Assembly: GCF_007830455.1 (NCBI RefSeq)
Contig: NZ_VLLB01000009.1
Coordinates: forward strand, 1 to 64,000
From: Pseudoduganella lurida
Lineage (GTDB): Bacteria; Pseudomonadota; Gammaproteobacteria; Burkholderiales; Burkholderiaceae_D
Length of the DNA: 64,000 nt
Direction: 5' to 3'
A program made the translations under genes and the position numbers. The notes under the pieces are model-generated. The model worked only from the letters and a program-made list of their open reading frames with translations, searched no databases and had not been told where the DNA came from. Each line of letters starts with the position of its first letter. The first letter of the stretch is position 1. Positions 59,399 to 64,000 of the stretch are shown in pieces.

Positions 59399-59408
59399 GG
59401 CCGGCAAA

Positions 59409-59470
59409 TAATGGACAAAAAAGCGGACAAAAAAGCGGGAAAAAAAGCGGGCAAAAAAGCGGGAAAAAAA
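59409..59470. repeat. A-rich tandem repeat after the esterase gene
   Basis: Five copies of a unit of the form aaaaaagcggRM (about 12 bp) lie immediately beyond the esterase stop, ending in an A tract. A plus-strand reading would give Lys-Ser-Gly repeats, but no start codon is available. Confidence 0.8.
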
Positions 59471-59491
59471 ATTGACCGCGGCCCGGTCAAT
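59471..59491. other. Hairpin after the A-rich repeat
   Basis: ATTGACC (59471-59477) and GGTCAAT (59485-59491) form a 7-bp stem around GCGGCCC. It lies between the convergent esterase and small membrane protein genes and may be a terminator for the minus-strand gene, with the A tract supplying the T run on that strand. Confidence 0.6.
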
Positions 59492-59493
59492 GT

Positions 59494-59625
59494 TCAATGA
59501 GGATTCAGGAGAACGACTGCAATCCCGGTCCCCATCAGCAGCATGCACACGGCCGTAAGGGACATCATCACCCTGGCGAACTTGGCATCGTCGCGCACGA
59601 TTTTTTCCATGTACTCGAGCATCAT
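59494..59625 (-). CDS. Predicted 43-aa single-pass membrane protein
   Basis: A small gene of 44 codons. GGAGG stands 4 nt before the first of two adjacent ATG codons. The product starts MMLEYMEKIVRDDAKFARVM and continues with a hydrophobic segment (MSLTAVCMLLMGTGIAVVLL), ending NPH. The Shine-Dalgarno sequence, the amphipathic charged N-terminus and the single helix support a real small membrane protein. I know of no family for it. It is followed by a hairpin with a T run on its strand. It is not obviously co-transcribed with the gene at 59667, 41 bp upstream, although that gene lies in the same direction. Confidence 0.6.
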   Translation of the reverse strand: MMLEYMEKIVRDDAKFARVMMSLTAVCMLLMGTGIAVVLLNPH

Positions 59626-59666
59626 TGCCTCCGTTATGCTGCTAGTGCAGGGCGGTCAGTCTACCA

Positions 59667-60083
59667 TCACTGAAGCCAGAAATGAATCATCGGGTAGAAA
59701 ACGCACAGCATGCCGGTGATCGCGATCGAAGTGCCGATCACGTACCAATTGGTATTGCCTCCCGTTGTCGTGCGCAGCGTGCTGAAGCCGACCAGCACGG
59801 TGCAGACGAAGCCGCCAAGGAGGCAAAGTCCGCAGATCAGACCGATGAAATCGTGCCGCGGGATGTCCGTTCCATGCATCGATTGCATCGTAGGCGAGGG
59901 CAGCAAACATTGAAATGGCGGTCCAGAACAACTGTCCCGGATCGACGGATTTTTCAGCAGCGAGCGCCATGTTGCGGCACCGATGCCGGGGCGGTCGTGC
60001 ACGATCTGGTCCAGCGCAATCAGCAGGATCATCACGTAAGGCAGCAGCACGGGCACCAGGATGTTGATGGTTGTCCAGAGCAT
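59667..60083 (-). CDS. Uncharacterised small membrane protein, possibly frameshifted
   Basis: A 138-aa open frame with an N-terminal transmembrane helix (INILVPVLLPYVMILLIAL) and two C-terminal ones (LICGLCLLGGFVCTVLVGF and VIGTSIAITGMLCVFYPMI). The middle (about residues 45-72) is polar and irregular, whereas an adjacent frame over the same bases reads as a good membrane helix (GQLFWTAISMFAALAYDAID). Two compensating indels may therefore have altered the middle. I do not recognise a family. It lies upstream of the 43-aa gene and is divergent from the imuA promoter. Confidence 0.6.
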   Translation of the reverse strand: MLWTTINILVPVLLPYVMILLIALDQIVHDRPGIGAATWRSLLKNPSIRDSCSGPPFQCLLPSPTMQSMHGTDIPRHDFIGLICGLCLLGGFVCTVLVGFSTLRTTTGGNTNWYVIGTSIAITGMLCVFYPMIHFWLQ

Positions 60084-60233
60084 TCGAATGGTCGAGTCGG
60101 GTAGGTGTGCGGATTAGGCGCGCTGCCCGGAAAGCCGCCTTGGCACCGCTCAAACGCCCGTTTCGCCATGCTGAAATGTTAACTGTTCGCAAGTCCGGGA
60201 CAAGAAAGTCTTGTCAAAACGTCCCATAGCGGA

Positions 60234-60253
60234 TACTGTATGCCCATACAGTA
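60234..60253 (+). promoter_or_regulatory. LexA (SOS) operator of imuA-imuB
   Basis: The sequence CTGTATGCCCATACAG at 60236-60251 matches the LexA box CTGT-N8-ACAG exactly, and its flanking TA on both sides extends the palindrome. It lies 16-33 bp before the imuA ATG, where it would block transcription until RecA-induced cleavage of LexA. LexA control of imuA-imuB is established in several proteobacteria. Confidence 0.92.
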
Positions 60254-60268
60254 TTTTTGGTTTCCACC

Positions 60269-60985
60269 ATGGCTTGCTCGACCCTGCGCCCCCATTTACC
60301 GGCGCCGGAAGCGTTGCATCCTTCTCTTTGGCTTGCATCGCAACTGGCGCAATCGCACGACCGCTGCGTCGACACCGGCTACCCCGTGCTGTCGAACCAG
60401 CTGCCGGGCGGCGGTTGGCCCACGGGCACGCTGGTCGAGCTGCTGCTGCAGCAGCCCGGCGTGGGCGAGATGCGCCTGCTGCAGCCGGCGCTGATGGCGC
60501 TGGAGCGGCCCGTGGTGCTGATCCAGCCGCCGTATGCACCGCAGGCGCTGGGGCTGGCGGCGCTCGGCATTCCGCCCACGCAGTTGCTGTGGATCCGCAA
60601 CACGGGCAAGAGTTCGGATGCGCTGTGGGCGGCCGAACAGGTGCTGCGCAGCGGTTCCTGCGGCGCCGTGCTGCTGTGGCAGCAGCATGTGCGGGACGAT
60701 GCCCTGCGCCGGCTGCACCTGGCGGCGCAAAGCGGTGAAACGCTGTTCTGCCTGATGCGGCCGCTGGTGGCGGCGCAGTCGGCCTCGCCGGCACCGCTGC
60801 GGCTGGCGCTGCATCCCGCCGCCGGCGGCATCCATATCGATTTCGTGAAACGCCGGGGGCCGCAACGCGAGGCGCCGCTGTTTTTGCCCTTGACCCCTTC
60901 ACTGCTACAACGCCATGCGCCTCTGGATCGGCCTGCACCTGCCCCGGCTCCCGCTCGAAGTGTTCTGCCCGAGCTGGTCGGCTGA
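60269..60985 (+). CDS. imuA: Translesion-synthesis accessory protein ImuA
   Basis: SulA/RecA-like accessory factor (238 aa) of the ImuABC mutasome. It contains LSNQLPGGGWPTGTLVELLLQQPGVGEM, here cut at GGGWPTGTLVEL, and LLQPALMALERPVVLIQPPYAPQ, typical of ImuA, with RNTGKSSDALWAAEQVLRSG. The ATG at 60269 is chosen; a TTG four codons upstream has no ribosome-binding site. The gene lies directly behind a LexA box and overlaps imuB by 71 bp, so expression is SOS-induced and coupled. Confidence 0.92.
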   Translation: MACSTLRPHLPAPEALHPSLWLASQLAQSHDRCVDTGYPVLSNQLPGGGWPTGTLVELLLQQPGVGEMRLLQPALMALERPVVLIQPPYAPQALGLAALGIPPTQLLWIRNTGKSSDALWAAEQVLRSGSCGAVLLWQQHVRDDALRRLHLAAQSGETLFCLMRPLVAAQSASPAPLRLALHPAAGGIHIDFVKRRGPQREAPLFLPLTPSLLQRHAPLDRPAPAPAPARSVLPELVG

Positions 60986-62390
60986 CACCTGCACGGCCGT
61001 GCTGGAGAAGGAGGTGGTGCTGGCCGTCTCGCCCGCGGCACGCCGCGCCGGCGTGCTGCCGGGCATGCGGCGCGGGGGCGCGCTGATGATGGCGCCGGAA
61101 GCCACGCTGCAGGAGCGCGCACCGGCCCGCGAGGAGGAGGCGCTGCATGCGGTGGCGATGGCGATGCTGCAGTTCACGCCACAGGTGGCGGAAGGGGAGG
61201 AGGCCACGCTGCTGATGGATGTGGGCGCCAGCCTGCGCCTGTTCGGCGGCATCCTGCGGCTGTGCGCGCGGGTGCGGGCGAGCCTGCGCGCGCTGGGCTT
61301 TACGGGCGTGCTGGGCGTGGCGCCCACGGCGCGCAGCGCGTGGCTGCTGGCGCGCGGCGGCGCCGGACGCACCCTCACGATCGCCCGGATGGAACGGCGC
61401 CTGCAGGGCCTGCCCGTGGGCCTGCTGCCGCCGGCGCGGCCCTACCTGGCCTGGCTGGAAGGCATCGGCTGCCTGTCGGTGGGCGACGTGACGCGCCTGC
61501 CGCGCCCGGGCCTGCAGCGGCGCTGTGGCGCGGCCCTGCTGGAAATGCTCGATGCGGCACTGGGCCAGGCCCCGGAAATGTTCCGCTGGATCGAGGCGCC
61601 CCTCAACTTCCAGGCGAAGCTGGAACTGTTCGACCGCGTCGACAACACCGACCTGCTGATGGCCGGCGCCGGACGCCTGCTGCAGCAGCTGACGGGCTGG
61701 CTCAACGTGCGCCAGCTGGCCGTCGAACGCATCGTGCTGAGGCTGGAGCATGAAAGGGGCCGGGTGGCCCGCCCGCCCACGGCCGTGGAAATCCTGCTGG
61801 CCGAGGCGGTGTGGAACGACGATCACCTGGTGCGGCTGCTGAAGGAGCGGCTGGCCAAGCTGGTGCTGGAAGCGCCCGTGATCGGCCTGTGCCTGGAGGC
61901 GCCGGAGGTGAAACCGATGGCGCCGCTGTCCGACTCGCTGTTCCCCGAGCCGGGCGGCACCAACGAGGACCGGCAGCGCCTGTTCGAGCTGCTGGTGGCG
62001 CGGCTGGGCGCGGACAATGTGCTGCAGGCGGCGCCGAAGGCCGACTACCGGCCCGAGCATGCCAACAGCTGGGTGCCCGTGCAGGAAAAGCTGCGCCCGG
62101 CGGACGTGGTGGCGCAGCTGCCGCCCGGCGGCATGCCGCGCCCGGCCTGGCTGCTGCCCAAGCCGATCCCGCTGCTGGTGCGCAATCACCGGCCGTTCTA
62201 CTGTTCGCCACTGCGCATGGTGTCCGCGGCCGAGCGCATCGAGGCGGGCTGGTGGGGCGAAACGCAGACGCGCGACTATTTCATCGCGCAAGGGGAGGAC
62301 AACGCCCACTACTGGGTCTACCGCGAGCGCCTGCCGGGTGGCAGCGAGGACATGGAAGCGCGCTGGTACCTGCATGGCCTGTTCGGCTAG
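60915..62390 (+). CDS. imuB: Y-family polymerase-like mutasome protein ImuB
   Basis: A 491-aa Y-family DNA polymerase homologue expected to act as a platform between the beta clamp, ImuA and DnaE2 in damage-induced mutagenesis. MRLWIGLHLPRLPLEVF and LLMDVGASLRLFGG occupy the polymerase palm positions, but the acidic catalytic residues of active Y-family enzymes are missing there, as in known ImuB proteins. The C-terminal region has SPLRMVSAAERIEAGWWGE and NAHYWVYRERLPGG. dnaE2 (imuC) does not follow within the window. A 13-bp tandem array begins at its stop codon. Confidence 0.93.
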   Translation: MRLWIGLHLPRLPLEVFCPSWSADTCTAVLEKEVVLAVSPAARRAGVLPGMRRGGALMMAPEATLQERAPAREEEALHAVAMAMLQFTPQVAEGEEATLLMDVGASLRLFGGILRLCARVRASLRALGFTGVLGVAPTARSAWLLARGGAGRTLTIARMERRLQGLPVGLLPPARPYLAWLEGIGCLSVGDVTRLPRPGLQRRCGAALLEMLDAALGQAPEMFRWIEAPLNFQAKLELFDRVDNTDLLMAGAGRLLQQLTGWLNVRQLAVERIVLRLEHERGRVARPPTAVEILLAEAVWNDDHLVRLLKERLAKLVLEAPVIGLCLEAPEVKPMAPLSDSLFPEPGGTNEDRQRLFELLVARLGADNVLQAAPKADYRPEHANSWVPVQEKLRPADVVAQLPPGGMPRPAWLLPKPIPLLVRNHRPFYCSPLRMVSAAERIEAGWWGETQTRDYFIAQGEDNAHYWVYRERLPGGSEDMEARWYLHGLFG

Positions 62391-62558
62391 GCATCGCGGC
62401 CAGACATCGCGGCCAGACATCGCCGCCAGGCATCTCCGCCAGACATCGCGGCCAGACATCGCGGCCAGACATCGCCGCCAGACATCGCGGCCAGACATCG
62501 CCGCCAGGCATCCCAGCCAGGCATCGCAGCCTGACATCGCAGCCAGGCATCGCAGCCA
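62390..62558. repeat. Thirteen tandem copies of a 13-bp repeat
   Basis: Units of the form gRcatcgcVgcca (consensus gacatcgcggcca) run without interruption from the last base of the imuB stop codon to 62558, 13 x 13 bp exactly. Copies differ at a few positions; first, fourth and last units start gg instead of ga. There are no spacers, so it is not a CRISPR array. Because 13 is not a multiple of 3, it cannot be a simple coding repeat. Confidence 0.92.
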
Positions 62559-62603
62559 TCTTGTAGCCCGGCCCGTTCCCGGGCACAGTAGCGTCACGAC
62601 CCG

Positions 62604-63398
62604 ATGACAGGAGGCACCCTGCAGGCACGACGACTCGACTTTCCCGGCACGCACGGCGCGAAACTGGCGGCGCGCCTCGATGCCCCCGATGGCGCGGTGC
62701 GCGCCTACGCGCTGTTCGCGCATTGCTTCACGTGCGGGAAGGATGTGTTCGCGGCCACCCGCATCGCCGCCGCGCTGACGGAGCATGGCATCGCCGTGCT
62801 GCGCTTCGACTTCACGGGCCTGGGCGCCAGCGAAGGGGAGTTCGCCAGCACCAATTTCTCGTCGAACGTGGAAGATCTGGCCGCGGCGGCCGATTACCTG
62901 CGCGTCCACTTCGCCGCGCCCCAGATCCTGATCGGCCACAGCCTGGGCGGTGCCGCCACGCTGGCGGTGGCCGGCGCGGTGCCGGAAGCGCGCGCCGTGG
63001 TGACGATCGGGGCGCCCAGCGACCCGTCGCACGTCACGCACCTGTTCCGCGACAGCATCGCTACCATCACGGCGGAAGGCGAGGCGGAAGTGCAGCTGGC
63101 GGGCCGGCCGTTCCGCATCCGCAAGCAGTTCCTCGACGACGTGGCCAGCAGCCGGCTGACACCGAAGATCGCCGCGCTGGGCAAGGCGCTGCTGGTGATG
63201 CACGCACCGGGCGACACCACGGTGGCCATCGACAACGCGATGGACATCTTCGTGGCCGCCAAGCACCCGAAAAGCTATGTATCGCTCGACACGGCCGACC
63301 ACCTGCTGACGAAGCGGGACGATGCCGTGTATGTCGCCAACCTGATTGCGGCGTGGAGCACGCGGTACCTGGCCGCGGAACCGGGTGCGGGCCGATAG
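62604..63398 (+). CDS. Alpha/beta hydrolase (OsmC-associated type)
   Basis: Soluble hydrolase of 264 aa. The nucleophile elbow is GHSLGGAAT; the expected Asp lies in MHAPGDTTV and the His in DTADHLLTK. It matches the hydrolase half of the bifunctional alpha/beta hydrolase-OsmC proteins found in many proteobacteria (KLAARLDAPDGAVRAYALFAHCFTCGKD is typical, here cut at AHCFTCGKD), but no OsmC domain follows. Its start ATG has no strong ribosome-binding site. It comes after the 13-bp array, probably as an independent transcript. The substrate is unknown. Confidence 0.87.
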   Translation: MTGGTLQARRLDFPGTHGAKLAARLDAPDGAVRAYALFAHCFTCGKDVFAATRIAAALTEHGIAVLRFDFTGLGASEGEFASTNFSSNVEDLAAAADYLRVHFAAPQILIGHSLGGAATLAVAGAVPEARAVVTIGAPSDPSHVTHLFRDSIATITAEGEAEVQLAGRPFRIRKQFLDDVASSRLTPKIAALGKALLVMHAPGDTTVAIDNAMDIFVAAKHPKSYVSLDTADHLLTKRDDAVYVANLIAAWSTRYLAAEPGAGR

Positions 63399-63460
63399 GT
63401 TGCGTTCTGTAGAAGAGGGCACCCGGCAGGTACCGTGGCTGCCTGCCGATCAGCGGCCTG

Positions 63461-63835
63461 TCAGCCCGGGTTGATGACGGCTTCGATCCGATAGCCATCC
63501 GGATCGAACACGAACGCGGCGTAGTAGCCGTCGCCGTATTCCGGCCGCGGGCCGGGCAGGCCGTTGCAGCGGCCACCATGATGGAGTGCCGCCGCATGGA
63601 ACAGCTGGACCTGCGCGGGGTCGGTGGCCGTGAAGGCCAGATGGAAGCCGGGGCCGGGCACGGTCACGTGCGCGGCCAGCTTCAGGCACAGCTGGTCGTC
63701 GCCGCCCGGCAGGCCGTAGCCCACGGCTTCGTCGTCGGCAAATACCTGGCTGTAGCCGAGCGGCGCGAGCACGGCATCGTAGAAGGCCGCTGCGCGCTGC
63801 AGGTCGGCGACGGCGAGGGACAGATGGTGCAGCAT
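63461..63835 (-). CDS. VOC-family (glyoxalase-like) protein
   Basis: A 124-aa vicinal-oxygen-chelate fold protein. The N-terminal repeat begins MLHHLSLAVADLQRAAAFYD, with the metal-ligand His in HHLSLAV; the second half contains GFHLAFTA and ends DPDGYRIEAVINPG, with a Glu ligand in RIEAV. Members include glyoxalases, dioxygenases and antibiotic-binding proteins, so no activity can be assigned. The ATG at 63835 is used; a TTG two codons upstream is also open. It is convergent with the alpha/beta hydrolase gene. Confidence 0.85.
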   Translation of the reverse strand: MLHHLSLAVADLQRAAAFYDAVLAPLGYSQVFADDEAVGYGLPGGDDQLCLKLAAHVTVPGPGFHLAFTATDPAQVQLFHAAALHHGGRCNGLPGPRPEYGDGYYAAFVFDPDGYRIEAVINPG

Positions 63836-63938
63836 GCTCAATGCATCGCCGGCAGCAGGTCCGGAGGCATGCCGGCCGGGCTGCCGCTGCGGACCGGCAG
63901 CTCGGCAACGCTTGCCATGGCGCTGCTGCCGGAAACGC

Positions 63939-64000
63939 TCAAGCGAGCGCTTCCTTGGCGGCTTCTTCCGGCGTCAGCCCGTCGCAGTACTGGTCGCTGA
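63939..64000 (-). CDS. C-terminal end of an unidentified gene (partial)
   Basis: The last 62 bases contain, on the minus strand, an open frame ending SDQYCDGLTPEEAAKEALA followed by TGA at 63941-63939. The composition fits a real protein C-terminus in this GC-rich genome, but the rest lies outside the window and the gene cannot be named. Confidence 0.35.
   Translation of the reverse strand, partial: SDQYCDGLTPEEAAKEALA

Noticed and set aside
62390..62558. CRISPR array
   Set aside because: The 13-bp units are contiguous with no spacers and no cas genes are near.
60150..63422. Open frame of 1090 codons on the minus strand across imuA, imuB and the repeat array
   Set aside because: It has no recognisable domain or start signal and is opposite genes with strong family identity; it results from high GC and low stop-codon frequency.
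1..64000. tRNA, rRNA or riboswitch genes
   Set aside because: No cloverleaf, rRNA or known riboswitch core was recognised by eye on either strand; a covariance-model search would be decisive.

Overview
The window is GC-rich (roughly two thirds G+C by eye) and has the gene content and order of a flagellated betaproteobacterium of the order Burkholderiales, most likely Oxalobacteraceae close to Massilia, Duganella or Pseudoduganella. The genus is an inference from protein resemblance and synteny (greB, RelA/SpoT, rpoZ, gmk, yicC, Ser/Thr kinase, PP2C, rph, rdgB, hemW); no rRNA marker is present. I saw no tRNA, rRNA, prophage or CRISPR array.

Layout. 1-0.8 kb: 5' part of a flagellin gene with a sigma-28-like promoter, then REP-like palindromes. 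0.8-5.2 kb: a diguanylate cyclase, a NarL-type two-component pair and greB. 5.2-6.1 kb: a REP-associated tyrosine transposase (RAYT) flanked by two inverted copies of its presumed REP. 6.1-15.1 kb: stringent-response, nucleotide and RNA housekeeping genes with an embedded eukaryote-like kinase/phosphatase pair. 15-18.3 kb: a chemoreceptor and a patatin-like lipase. 18.3-24.1 kb: a tripartite RND efflux operon. 24.3-26.6 kb: transaldolase and a D-amino acid dehydrogenase. 26.6-35.6 kb: an Entner-Doudoroff/glucose-6-phosphate locus, with pgi-lactonase-zwf-hexR-unknown on the minus strand and edd-eda on the plus strand, and two HexR-like sites between the divergent starts. 35.8-46.1 kb: a nine-gene chemotaxis operon (three receptors, cheY, STAS, cheA, cheW, cheR, cheB). 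46.1-48.3 kb: an opposing operon of response regulator, CheC and diguanylate cyclase. 48.4-57.3 kb: rpiA, a PACE exporter, a serine hydrolase, yggX, argA and hrpA. 57.3-64 kb: a PRC-barrel protein, a PHB-depolymerase-like esterase, small membrane proteins, a LexA-controlled imuA-imuB mutagenesis pair, an alpha/beta hydrolase and a VOC protein.

How the parts fit. Central carbon genes (pgi, zwf, lactonase, edd, eda, tal, rpiA) point to glucose oxidation through the Entner-Doudoroff and pentose-phosphate routes under HexR. Signalling is dense: ppGpp, c-di-GMP (two GGDEF proteins with intact active and inhibitory sites), chemotaxis and Ser/Thr phosphorylation.

Most notable signals. (1) A dispersed family of related palindromes whose cores (GGGGACAGACCCC, GGGGTCTGACCCC, GGGGACAGGCACC and relatives) recur at four loci and bracket the RAYT gene. 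(2) A CheA carrying a tandem motif that resembles the c-di-GMP-binding MshEN domain. (3) An SOS-boxed imuAB pair without dnaE2, followed at its stop codon by thirteen copies of a 13-bp repeat. (4) Several other short tandem arrays just beyond gene ends.
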